The notes under the pieces: generated by a model
The model's input: only the letters and a program-made list of their open reading frames with translations
Database searches by the model: none
What the model was told of the DNA's origin: nothing
Assembly: GCF_028882275.1 (NCBI RefSeq)
Contig: NZ_JARBUT010000007.1
Location: 1-64,000, forward strand
Direction of reading: 5' to 3'
From: Nocardiopsis sp. N85
GTDB lineage: Bacteria; Actinomycetota; Actinomycetes; Streptosporangiales; Streptosporangiaceae
DNA: 64,000 nucleotides
In this document: piece by piece, positions 33,905-41,110 of the stretch
Layout of the letters: the number at the start of each line of letters is the position of its first letter
Position numbering within the stretch: the stretch's first letter is position 1
Made by a program: the position numbers and the translations under genes

Positions 33905-34954
33905 TTAGGACGGCGTGCGCCGGATATCCAATGATGTTCTGGATGTCGGTATCGGAAATCCTATTGCTCTGGTGGGAATAGGGGGTTCGCCTGAGGGAAC
34001 GGGGTCCGGGGCGCCGCGGAAGGTGCGGCGGTAGGTGATCGGGGACACGCCCAGGGCGGTGCGCAGGTGTTGGCGTAGGGATGTGCCGGTGGCGAACCCG
34101 ATCCGGCCGGCGATCTCGTCCACGGTCAGGTCGGTGGACTCCAGTAGGTGGCGGGCGCGCTCCACGCGTTGGGCGGTGAGCCAGCGGCCCGGGCTCAGGC
34201 CCACCTCCTCGTTGAAGCGGCGTACGAAGGTGCGTCGGCTCATCCGGGCGTGTGCCGCCAGGTCCGCCAGGGACAGGGGTTCGGCCAGGTGTTCCAGGGC
34301 CCATTGGCGGGTGGGGGCGGTGCCGGTCCGGTCGGGGTCGGGTACCGGGTGCTCGATGTACTGGGCCTGGCCGCCGTCGCGCCAGGGTGGGACGACGCAG
34401 ACGCGGGCGACGTGGTTGGCGACCCGGGTGCCGTGGTCGCGGCGGACCAGGTGCAGGCACACGTCCACGCCGGAGGCGGCCCCGGCGGAGGTGAGGACGT
34501 CGCCGTCGTCGACGAACAGGACGTCGGGGTCCAGGCGCACGCGGGGGAACCAGGTGCGAAAGGTGTCGGTGAGGGCCCAGTGGGTGGTGGCGGGGCGGTC
34601 GTTCAGTAGGCCGGTCGAAGCCAGTACGAACGCGCCGGTGCAGATGGAGACCAGGCGGGTGTCCGGGCGCAGGGAGTCCAGGGCGGCGCGCAGGGTGGGC
34701 GAGGGGTGGCGGGTGATGCGGGCGGTGTCGAACGGGGGGATGACGACGGTGTCGGCGTCGGTGAGGAGTTCGGGGCCGTGGTCGACGGTGACGGAGAAGT
34801 CGGCGTTGGTGCGTACCGAGGGTCCGTCCAGGGCGCAGGTGCGCACCTCGTAGCGGCCGTCGGCGGCGCCGAACACGCGGGAGGGGATGCCCAGTTCGAA
34901 GGGGTAGACGCCGTCCAGGGCGAGGACGGCCACGTGGTGTACGGGGCTGCTCAT
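33905..34954 (-). CDS. GlxA-type transcriptional regulator (DJ-1/PfpI + AraC)
   Basis: 349-aa regulator. Residues 1-190 form a DJ-1/PfpI-like amidotransferase domain with the nucleophile-elbow equivalent LVSICTGAFVLASTGLL. Residues about 215-315 are an AraC helix-turn-helix pair (LSLADLAAHARMSRRTFVRR and LTVDEIAGRIGFATGTSLRQ). The last 30 residues are a poorly conserved extension that runs into the promoter of the reductase-like gene. It diverges from an oxidoreductase gene at 35025 and lies directly before the F420-type gene, both likely targets. CATGCCATGGCGTG at 34982-34995 is a near-palindrome between the divergent starts. Confidence 0.9.
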   Translation of the reverse strand: MSSPVHHVAVLALDGVYPFELGIPSRVFGAADGRYEVRTCALDGPSVRTNADFSVTVDHGPELLTDADTVVIPPFDTARITRHPSPTLRAALDSLRPDTRLVSICTGAFVLASTGLLNDRPATTHWALTDTFRTWFPRVRLDPDVLFVDDGDVLTSAGAASGVDVCLHLVRRDHGTRVANHVARVCVVPPWRDGGQAQYIEHPVPDPDRTGTAPTRQWALEHLAEPLSLADLAAHARMSRRTFVRRFNEEVGLSPGRWLTAQRVERARHLLESTDLTVDEIAGRIGFATGTSLRQHLRTALGVSPITYRRTFRGAPDPVPSGEPPIPTRAIGFPIPTSRTSLDIRRTPS

Positions 34955-35024
34955 GGCACGATCTTATTGAAAGATGGCGATCATGCCATGGCGTGGCCCG
35001 GGGGCTTTGGGCAGGCTGGGATCC

Positions 35025-35984
35025 ATGAGCGAAACCGATGAGATGACGATGAGGGCGATCTCCCAGGACGTCCACGGCGGCCCCGAGGTCCTGAGGGAGG
35101 TGCGCGTGCCCCGGCCGGTGCCCGGGCCGAGCGGGATCCTGGTGCGGGTGCGCGCCGCCGGGGTCAATCCCACCGACTGGAAGCATCGGGAGCACGCCGG
35201 GTTCTTGAACCGGACGCCGCTGGTGCTGGGCTGGGACGTGTCGGGTGTGGTGGAGGCGGTCGGGTACGGGGTCACCTTGTTCGAACCCGGCGACGAGGTG
35301 TTCGGGATGTTGCCCTATCCGTACGGGGTGGGCTCGCACGCCGAGTACGCGGTGGGGCCGGCCCGGGCGTTCGCGCGCAAGCCCGCCGGGATCGATCATG
35401 TGCAGGCCGGGGCGCTGCCGTTGGTGTCGTTGACCGCGTATCAGGCCTTGGTGGACACCGCCGGGGTGCGTCCCGGTCAGCGGGTGCTGATCCACGCGGC
35501 CGCGGGTGGGGTGGGGCACGTGGCGGTGCAGATCGCCAAGGCGCTCGGGGCGTATGTGATCGGTACGGCGAGCGCGCCCAAGCACGCGTTCTTGAGGGGG
35601 CTGGGCGCCGATGAGGTCATCGACTATCGGAGCGCGGACTTCGTGGAGGCGGCCGGTGAGGTGGACGTGGTGTTGGACCCGTTCGCGGGTGAGACGTTGA
35701 GCCGGTCGTTGGAGGTGCTGCGGCCGGGTGGGATCGCGGTGTCGCTGCTGGCCACGACGCCCGAGCACACCGCGAAGGCCGACGGGCTGGGGGTGCGGGC
35801 CCGGACGTTGCTGGTGGAGGCCGACCACGCGGGGATGGTCGCCGTGGCCGATCTGGTGGAGCGGGGTCTGCTGCGGGCGCATGTGGAGGAGGCGTTTCCG
35901 CTGGCGGACGCGGCCAAGGCGCACGCGTTGGGTGACACCGGTCATGTGACCGGCAAGGTCGTGCTGGTGGTGGACGCCGGGTGA
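35025..35984 (+). CDS. NADP-dependent quinone/zinc-type oxidoreductase
   Basis: 319-aa medium-chain dehydrogenase of the quinone-oxidoreductase branch. The GroES-like half shows VRAAGVNPTDWKHREHAG and LGWDVSGVVEAVGYGVTLFE. The cofactor motif is VLIHAAAGGVGHVAVQIAKA, with an Ala-rich loop typical of NADPH enzymes. There are no zinc ligands. The start is ATG 35025 (MSETDEM); a further ATG at 35043 is possible. Divergent from the GlxA-type regulator, 70 bases apart. A strong terminator follows. Confidence 0.88.
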   Translation: MSETDEMTMRAISQDVHGGPEVLREVRVPRPVPGPSGILVRVRAAGVNPTDWKHREHAGFLNRTPLVLGWDVSGVVEAVGYGVTLFEPGDEVFGMLPYPYGVGSHAEYAVGPARAFARKPAGIDHVQAGALPLVSLTAYQALVDTAGVRPGQRVLIHAAAGGVGHVAVQIAKALGAYVIGTASAPKHAFLRGLGADEVIDYRSADFVEAAGEVDVVLDPFAGETLSRSLEVLRPGGIAVSLLATTPEHTAKADGLGVRARTLLVEADHAGMVAVADLVERGLLRAHVEEAFPLADAAKAHALGDTGHVTGKVVLVVDAG

Positions 35985-35993
35985 GGTCGTGAA

Positions 35994-36029
35994 GGGGGGT
36001 GCCGCCGTGGGGCGGCGCCCCCCTTTTTT
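35994..36029 (+). terminator. strong intrinsic terminator
   Basis: Thirteen-base-pair stem (GGGGGGTGCCGCC with GGCGGCGCCCCCC, one G-T wobble), loop GTGG, then six T residues. It lies ten bases after the oxidoreductase stop, between convergent genes. Confidence 0.9.
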
Positions 36030-36042
36030 GTTCGCTGCGCGG

Positions 36043-37548
36043 TCAGGCGTCGGCGGGGTCGGGGAAGGGCACCCCGGTGGGGCGGTGGTGGGCCCAGGGG
36101 CGGGCCTGTTCGAGTTGGGCGGCCAAGCGGAGCAGCAGGCCCTCCCCCGCGGCGGGGGCGATGAACTGTACGCCCAGTGGGAGCCCGGCGGGGGTCCGGT
36201 GCAGGGGCACCGACATGGCGGGGGTTCCGGTGAGGTTGGCCACCAGGGTGAACGGGGTGGCGGTGAGGTTGTTCATGACCTCGGTGGTGACGAGGTCGGT
36301 GCGGGTCACGAGCCGTTCGGTGCGGGTGCGCACCAGGAGGCGTTCGGCGGAGCGCAGCCAGGTCGGTGGGTCCAGGCGGCCGATGGTGAGGGGCGGGCCG
36401 GCGATGGTGGGGGTGAGCAGCAGGTCGTGGCGGGAGTGGAAGTCGGTCAGGGCCAGGACGTGGGCGTTCCAGCGGTCGTGGCCACGGACGTAGTCGGCGG
36501 CGGTGCGGGCGCGTCCCATGGCGGCCAGGAAGAGGGTGTCGGTTTCGAAGTCGTCGTCGGAGCAGCCGGTGTCGGCCTTGATGCCGTCGACCAGGGCGGC
36601 CATGGATCCGTACCAGAGGTTGAGGAAGTCCTCGGTGAGGGCGCGGCCGTCGATGGCGGGTTCGGCCTCCTCGACGTCGTGGCCGAGTGACTCCAGGAGG
36701 GCGGCGGCGTCGCGGACGGCGCGGACGGCCTCGGGGTGGACGCGGGTGCCCAGGGGTGAGCGGTCGGTGAAGCCGATGCGCAGTCGGCCCACGTCGTGGC
36801 CGACTTCGCGGGTGTAGGGGCGTTCGGGCGGGGCGATGGGGTAGGGCGAGGTGGCCTCGGGGCCGGCCATCACGTCCAGGAGCAGGGCGCTGTCGCGGAC
36901 GGTGCGGGTGAGGACCCCGTTGACGGAGGCGCCGTGCATGGGTTCGCCCCAGGAGGGGCCGAAGGGGACCCGGCCGCGTCCGGGTTTGAGGCCGAACAGG
37001 CCGCAGCACGCGGCGGGGATGCGGATGGATCCGCCGCCGTCGTTGCCGCCGGCGGCGGGGACGACTCCGGCCGCGACGGCGGCGGACGATCCGCCGGAGG
37101 AGCCGCCGGGGGTGTGGGCGGTGTTCCAGGGGTTGCGGGTGGGGCCGAACTCGCGGGGTTCGGTGATGCCCTTGGCTCCGAATTCGGGGACGTTGGTCTT
37201 GGCGAAGGGTACGAGTCCGGCGTCGAGCCAGCGGCGTACGATTTCGGCGTGGTGGGGGGCGGGGATGTGGCGCAGGGCGCGGTTGCCGGCGGAGGTGGGG
37301 AAGCCGGCGTAGTCCTGGAAGAGGTCCTTGAGCAGGAACGGGACTCCGGAGAGGGGGCCTTTCGGGGGGTCGGCGGCGATGCGCCTGGCCTCGTCGTACA
37401 TGGTGAGGACGAGTGCGTTGAGCCGGGGTTGGACCTGTTCGGCGCGGGTGATGGCGGCTTCGAGGACTTCGAGGGCGTTCACCTCGCCCTTGTCGATGAG
37501 TGCGGCCAGGCCGACGGCGTCATGGTGCAGGTATTCGTCAACTCGCAT
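36043..37548 (-). CDS. amidase (amidase signature family)
   Basis: 501-aa amidase-signature enzyme with the Ser-cisSer-Lys triad. The Lys is in GVPFLLKDLFQDYAG, cis-Ser and Ser are in TPGGSSGGSSAAVAAGVVPA and in the Gly-rich loop GGNDGGGSIRIPAACCGLFG. Length and order are normal. It hydrolyses amides of unknown identity; the sequence does not separate aryl from aliphatic substrates. The start ATG 37546-37548 follows a TAGGTT -10 element by six bases, so the mRNA is probably leaderless. The operator described at 37570 covers its -35 region. Confidence 0.92.
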   Translation of the reverse strand: MRVDEYLHHDAVGLAALIDKGEVNALEVLEAAITRAEQVQPRLNALVLTMYDEARRIAADPPKGPLSGVPFLLKDLFQDYAGFPTSAGNRALRHIPAPHHAEIVRRWLDAGLVPFAKTNVPEFGAKGITEPREFGPTRNPWNTAHTPGGSSGGSSAAVAAGVVPAAGGNDGGGSIRIPAACCGLFGLKPGRGRVPFGPSWGEPMHGASVNGVLTRTVRDSALLLDVMAGPEATSPYPIAPPERPYTREVGHDVGRLRIGFTDRSPLGTRVHPEAVRAVRDAAALLESLGHDVEEAEPAIDGRALTEDFLNLWYGSMAALVDGIKADTGCSDDDFETDTLFLAAMGRARTAADYVRGHDRWNAHVLALTDFHSRHDLLLTPTIAGPPLTIGRLDPPTWLRSAERLLVRTRTERLVTRTDLVTTEVMNNLTATPFTLVANLTGTPAMSVPLHRTPAGLPLGVQFIAPAAGEGLLLRLAAQLEQARPWAHHRPTGVPFPDPADA

Positions 37549-37554
37549 GGCCGG

Positions 37555-37583
37555 AACCTAACACCGTTGTAGAACATGTTCTA
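37555..37583 (-). promoter_or_regulatory. leaderless promoter with KstR-like palindromic operator
   Basis: TAGAACATGTTCTA at 37570-37583 is a perfect 14-base palindrome matching TnnAACnnGTTnnA, the published KstR (TetR family) motif. Seventeen bases of spacer place it as the -35 region of a -10 TAGGTT (37555-37560 on the minus strand), itself six bases from the amidase ATG. Other TetR regulators bind similar sequences. Confidence 0.6.
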
Positions 37584-37764
37584 GTTCGGTGGGGGTCACA
37601 GCCGCCGGTCTCCCCTCGCGGGCGCGTTCGGCCCGCCCGTCCCAGACCACCCCGGCTCGGGCGACCGTCGCCTCCGGGGGCGGGTACGGGCCCGTGCGCG
37701 TGAGGACGGGGGTCGAGGAGGATTACCACAGGATTGAGCGGTAGAGCCGTGGCTCAGTCGGTGT

Positions 37765-37968
37765 TCACTCGCCGCGCATGGCTTCCTGGGTGGCCTCGAC
37801 CATGCCTTTCAGGGTCCGACGTGCGCGGGCCAGGTCCTCCGCTTGGGTGTCGATGCGTTCGAGTTCGGAGACGAGCCGGCGCAGGACCTGTGGCGGGCAG
37901 CGCTCCCCGTTGTTCTTGATGTGCGGCAAGAGCGCGGCGGTTTGGAGTTGCTTCAGTTCGGTGGACAC
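37765..37968 (-). CDS. hypothetical small protein, possibly a gene fragment abutting the insertion sequence
   Basis: 67-aa frame of mostly helical, charged sequence (LRRLVSELERIDTQAEDLAR, KGMVEATQEAMRGE) with good codon bias. Its GTG start and first seven codons lie inside the left inverted repeat of the IS3 element. It is therefore either a fusion product read out of the element or the 3' end of a gene interrupted by it. No matching 5' part is visible on the other side of the element. No family recognised. Confidence 0.35.
   Translation of the reverse strand: MSTELKQLQTAALLPHIKNNGERCPPQVLRRLVSELERIDTQAEDLARARRTLKGMVEATQEAMRGE
37949..37967 (+). repeat. IS3 left terminal inverted repeat
   Basis: Nineteen bases, 18 complementary to 39285-39303. 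Two further outer bases also pair, which hides the exact border. Confidence 0.75.
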
Positions 37969-37983
37969 CTATGAGCTGGGGTT

Positions 37984-38956
37984 TTACGCGGCCCGGGACC
38001 GCTCTCCAAGCTCGTCTTGCATGGCTCTCATGTGACGACGTTCATACTCGGCAGGGCTGAGCTGACCATTCGCGGAATGCCGCCGCCACGGGTTGTAGAA
38101 CCCCTCGATGTAGGAGAACACCTCCCGCTCGGCGTCGGCACGGGTCGGCAAGCGGACACGGTCGATCAGCTCGGTCTCCAACGACGCGAAGAAGCTCTCG
38201 GTGACCGCGTTGTCGTAACACGACCCCGTCCGCCCGGTGGACGGGCTGATCCCTGCCTCCTCGCACCGCCTGCCGAAGGCCAGGCTCGTGTACTGGGTAG
38301 GTTCAACCGATCGTTGCAACACCGGGCTGTTGAAGCGAGCGTAGCTGTTCTTCGAAAACCTCGGCCGGGGTCCGCCACCCCAGGACCTTACGGGGCCGAT
38401 TGTTCACCGCCAGGGCCAGCGCGTCACACACCAGCTCGGCGCGCATGTGCCCGGCCATCGCCCACCCCACGATCCTTCGTGAGAACAGGTCCAGGACCAC
38501 GGCCAGATAGAGCCACCCCTGGTCGGTGGGCACGTAGGTGATGTCGGCGGTCCACGTGGTGTTCGGCGCGTGGGCGGTGAAGTCGCGACCCACCAGGTCG
38601 GGCGGGGCCGAGGCCATCCGGTCCTGAGCGGTCAGGCTCTTGCGGCCGGTGCGGCGGTGCACCCCGACCAGGCCCTGGGCCCGCATGAGCCGGGTGATGC
38701 GGTTGCGTCCCGCCCGCAGCCCGTCGATCTCGGCCAGATCGGCCTGGATCCTGGGGGCGCCGTAGGTGCCCCGGGACTTCTTGTGGTGGTGGCGGATCCG
38801 CTCGGTCAGCTCGGCGTCGGAGCGTTGGCGGGGACCGGGCCCGGTCCGGGTCCGGCGCACGTGCTGGTAGTGGCCCTGCCGCGACACACCGAGCAGCCGG
38901 GTCATGCGGGAGACGGGGTGGTGTGCCTTTTCTTCGTCGATCAGCCGGTGGATCAC
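37984..38956 (-). pseudogene. IS3 transposase OrfB, interrupted by an IS30-type 3' end
   Basis: The first 190 residues or so are a normal IS3 OrfB: HTH_21 region (SRGTYGAPRIQADLAEIDGL, LMRAQGLVGVHRR) and the first catalytic Asp in TTWTADITYVPTDQGWLYLA. After VCDALALA the frame changes to VNNRPRKVLGWRTPAEVFEE and QQPGVATIG-stop, the typical C-terminus of an IS30 transposase. Past that stop, OrfB sequence resumes with QYTSLAFGRRC and reaches the catalytic Glu in NAVTESFFASLETEL, ending at 37984. The normal HHSDxGSQYTS block with the second Asp is missing. GTG start overlaps the OrfA stop. Confidence 0.85.
38290..38415 (-). mobile_element. IS30-type 3' end remnant inside the IS3 transposase gene
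   Basis: Roughly 120 bases encoding an IS30-family transposase C-terminus (NNRPRKVLGWRTPAE), its stop codon and the adjoining terminal-repeat-like sequence (GTTGCAACGATCGGTTGAAC on the minus strand). It replaces about 75 bases of IS3 sequence. The borders are approximate. Confidence 0.65.
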
Positions 38957-39240
38957 CTGCTGGTCTCCCGGACGAAGAAAGCCGTGGCCTTGCGCAGGAT
39001 CTCGCGTTCCTCGCGCAGTTGGGCGTTCTCGCGGCGCAGGCGGGCCAGTTCGGCCTTGTCGTCGCTGGTGGTGCCCTCTTGCTGGCCGGAATCGATCTTG
39101 GCCTGGCGAATCCAGTTGCGGATGGTCTGGGCGGAGGGCTCGAACTCGGCGGCGAGGTTCTCGGGGGTGCGGCCGGAGCGGGCCAGCGCGATGATCTGGT
39201 CGCGGTACTGCGGTGGGTACGCGGGGCGGGTCTTGGGCAC
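38953..39240 (-). CDS. IS3 transposase OrfA
   Basis: 95-aa OrfA. The helix-turn-helix includes YPPQYRDQIIALARSGRTPE, NLAAEFEPSAQTIRNWIRQA. A leucine-zipper-like C-terminus (AELARLRRENAQLREEREIL, KATAFFVRE) is typical for the family. GTG at 39238-39240 has AAGGAGATTGAA before it. The stop overlaps the OrfB start (GTGA). I see no A-rich slippery heptamer at the junction, so the usual OrfAB frameshift product is not obviously supported. Confidence 0.88.
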   Translation of the reverse strand: MPKTRPAYPPQYRDQIIALARSGRTPENLAAEFEPSAQTIRNWIRQAKIDSGQQEGTTSDDKAELARLRRENAQLREEREILRKATAFFVRETSR

Positions 39241-39284
39241 TTCAATCTCCTTGTTCGGCGACAAACTACCCGAAAGCGGGCATC

Positions 39285-39303
39285 TGTCCACCGAACCGAA
39301 GCA
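39285..39303 (-). repeat. IS3 right terminal inverted repeat
   Basis: Partner of the left repeat at 37949, one mismatch in 19. Confidence 0.75.
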
Positions 39304-39408
39304 ACATCAGAGAACACCCGGGCGAACCTTTCCGGACACAGCACTAGGCGCTCCAGCTTTGCCCGACTATCGTCGTGCCCCTACCCCCAGCGCGCCTTTG
39401 GAGGATGC

Positions 39409-39639
39409 GTGAGCACCTGCAGCACCTGCGGACGCCACAAGACCGACAGCCAGTGCGGCTACTGCCTGGGACGGGCGATGGGGGCCGAGATCCAGCGGCG
39501 CAAGTACGAGGCCGAGCGTGACCACTACGCGACCGGCGCGGGCGCGAGCCCCCGCAGAGGCGGCGGCGGGTGCGCCCTGCTGCTACTGGCCGCCGCCGCG
39601 TCCCCGCTGGCCGCCGAGGCCGCCCGGATCCTCCTGTAG
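39409..39639 (+). CDS. small zinc-ribbon-like membrane protein
   Basis: 76-aa protein. Two cysteine pairs near the N-terminus (CSTC, then CGYC 12 residues on, in MSTCSTCGRHKTDSQCGYCL) could bind one Zn. A charged helix (EIQRRKYEAERDHY) follows, then a Gly-rich linker and a single C-terminal hydrophobic helix (CALLLLAAAASPLAAEAARI), so it may be tail-anchored with the ribbon in the cytosol. GGAGG lies four bases before the GTG. Located just outside the IS right end. Function unknown. Confidence 0.65.
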   Translation: MSTCSTCGRHKTDSQCGYCLGRAMGAEIQRRKYEAERDHYATGAGASPRRGGGGCALLLLAAAASPLAAEAARILL

Positions 39640-39856
39640 GGGGCGAACCAAGTAAGCCCGAAAGGGGCAACGGCTCCGCCTGACCCTGCCACACCACGAA
39701 GTCCCGTCCTCCGGTACTCCCGGAGTCCAGGGCTTTTCGTGTTTTCCGGTCGAGTGCGGCCATGGCCCCTCCCGGCCGGGGCCTGCCTACCGCCGGGGCG
39801 GGGAAGGTCACGCCGGGAGCGGGCGCACCGCGTGCCCGCCGGGAAGGAGACCCCTC

Positions 39857-39946
39857 GTGCACAGGTCCAAGGCCGGCCCGGGTGTCGGCAGTCGGAGCTT
39901 CGATCCCCTGGACCCGGTCCCGGCCCCCGAGCACAAGCCCGACTGA
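39857..39946 (+). CDS. 29-aa peptide gene
   Basis: A short frame with an unusually good ribosome binding site (GGAAGGAGA, six bases before GTG 39857). It codes for a polar, Pro/Asp-rich peptide that ends FDPLDPVPAPEHKPD. The stop is followed 22 bases later by a 12-bp perfect intrinsic terminator. No hydrophobic segment or cysteine. The combination of binding site, frame and terminator over 160 bases argues for a real transcription unit, but whether the peptide or the RNA is the product is unknown. Confidence 0.5.
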   Translation: MHRSKAGPGVGSRSFDPLDPVPAPEHKPD

Positions 39947-39968
39947 GGTCACGGCCAGGTCACGGAAG

Positions 39969-40002
39969 CCCCCGCGCAACCGGGCGTTGCGCGGGGGTTT
40001 TT
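39969..40002 (+). terminator. strong intrinsic terminator of the 29-aa peptide gene
   Basis: CCCCCGCGCAAC and GTTGCGCGGGGG form a perfect 12-bp stem with loop CGGGC, followed by five T residues. Confidence 0.9.
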
Positions 40003-40098
40003 CGCGTGCCTGGACTGCCTTGGTACAAACCCTCACAAAGGTACGAGCAGGGGCGAAGTGCTTAGCGCCGGATCCTGTTCCGATGTTCCTCAACCCCG

Positions 40099-40347
40099 GT
40101 GTTCGAGAAGCGTCAGACGGCTTCGTGCTCGCGGCCGCGGCGTGCCTACGGCCTTCCCGGCGACCTGGCGGCCGAACTCGCCGCCTTCACCGAACGGCTG
40201 GCCGTCACCACCGACCTGGGGACGGCCAGCCGCGACAAGTACCGGCCCAGCACTGCGGCCTTCCTCATTTGGCTGTCCGAGGCCGGGGAGGCCGATGCCC
40301 TGGACGGTGCCCCCCTCACCGACCCGGCGGCGCGGGACTGGGCGGTC
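40099..40347 (+). pseudogene. N-terminal remnant of a tyrosine integrase
   Basis: The frame reads LAAELAAFTERLAVTTDLGT, SRDKYRPSTAAFLIWLSEAG and PLTDPAARDWAV, the pattern of the SAM-like core-binding domain of actinomycete integrases (normally continuing RDYRxxL and a catalytic domain). After DWAV the similarity ends and the frame becomes low-complexity up to a stop at 40509. The catalytic domain is absent, so it is a 5' fragment truncated near 40350. Confidence 0.55.
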
Positions 40348-40460
40348 GGGACGCCGGTCTCCTCCGGGGTCGGGTGCGCCCGCTCCCCCGCCCGCGGCAG
40401 GTATCCCGAGCGGGGGCCGCCGTTCCCGGGACGGTCACCGTCGACGACGCGCGTGGCTCC

Positions 40461-41075
40461 TCAGGGGGCGGGGCGCAGGCGGTCGAGCAGGCCGGGGGTC
40501 TCGGGGTAGGGGTGTTCGGCGGGCAGCAGCGCGGCGGCCCCCTCCGTGTCCCCCTGTTGTACCAGGGCGTGGATCCGTCGCGCGGTGGCGGTGACGTCGG
40601 TGATGGAGACGAGCCACTCGTCGGCGTAACGGGTGGAGGCCTCGCCCGCCAACCCCAGCTGGAGGGAGCGGTGCTCCAGCGGGTTCAGACGCAGGTCGCG
40701 TTCGGGGTCCCACTGCACGCGGACGGGGGCCCGGCGCAGGTCGCGCTTCCAGGCGGCGCGGTCGGCGTGCACGTCGGCCTTGTAGTGGGACAGGCAGGCG
40801 TTGCGCAGCGCCCACTCGAACCCGTCGCGGGTGATCTCCACGGCCAGGACGGTCTCCTGGTCCTCCTTGAGCCCCCACCCGCACCGGTACATCATCCACA
40901 GGAACGACGGCTTGATCCACGTCATGCGGTCGCGCTTCCACGCCGTGGGGAAGCCGCCCTCACGGGCGGCGGGCAGTCCCAGGCGCGGGGCGTAGGCCTG
41001 GTACACGGTCACCGTGGTGTCGGTGTGCCGGGCGCGGATCCGGTAGCGGGGAACGTTGGTTTGCACGACGCACAC
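40461..41075 (-). CDS. DUF4291 domain-containing protein
   Basis: 204-aa protein covering the whole DUF4291 pattern: VTVYQAYAPRLGLPAAREGG, FPTAWKRDRMTWIKPSFLWM, MYRCGWGLKEDQETVLAVEI, VRVQWDPERDLRLNPLEHRS, then SLQLGLAGEASTRYADEWLV. Biochemical role unknown. The GTG at 41073-41075 has only a weak ribosome binding site. It lies 35 bases downstream of pabAB on the same strand, so it may be translated from the pabAB transcript. Confidence 0.82.
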   Translation of the reverse strand: MCVVQTNVPRYRIRARHTDTTVTVYQAYAPRLGLPAAREGGFPTAWKRDRMTWIKPSFLWMMYRCGWGLKEDQETVLAVEITRDGFEWALRNACLSHYKADVHADRAAWKRDLRRAPVRVQWDPERDLRLNPLEHRSLQLGLAGEASTRYADEWLVSITDVTATARRIHALVQQGDTEGAAALLPAEHPYPETPGLLDRLRPAP

Positions 41076-41110
41076 CTTGGACCGCGGTGTCGGTGGTCCG
41101 CAAACCGTTT

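Larger units (their letters stand above)
37949..39303 (-). mobile_element. IS3-family insertion sequence, decayed
   Basis: About 1.36 kb bounded by 19-base inverted repeats that differ at one position (TGCTTCAGTTCGGTGGACA at the left, TGCTTCGGTTCGGTGGACA inward from the right), each starting with TG as in the family. It encodes OrfA and a broken OrfB on the minus strand. No target duplication is evident (agt on the left, aca on the right). The transposase has lost its second catalytic Asp, so the copy should be inactive on its own. Confidence 0.85.

Noticed and set aside
31858..33981. 707-codon plus frame across the VOC and F420-type genes
   Set aside because: Mostly antisense to two good minus-strand genes; only a short internal piece (33046-33195) has any family resemblance.
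38930..38970. programmed -1 frameshift between OrfA and OrfB
   Set aside because: No A-rich slippery heptamer at the junction; the overlap GTGA explains OrfB translation without it.
40003..40098. possible tRNA or attachment site near the integrase fragment
   Set aside because: No cloverleaf and no T-arm consensus; no direct repeat pair found around the island.
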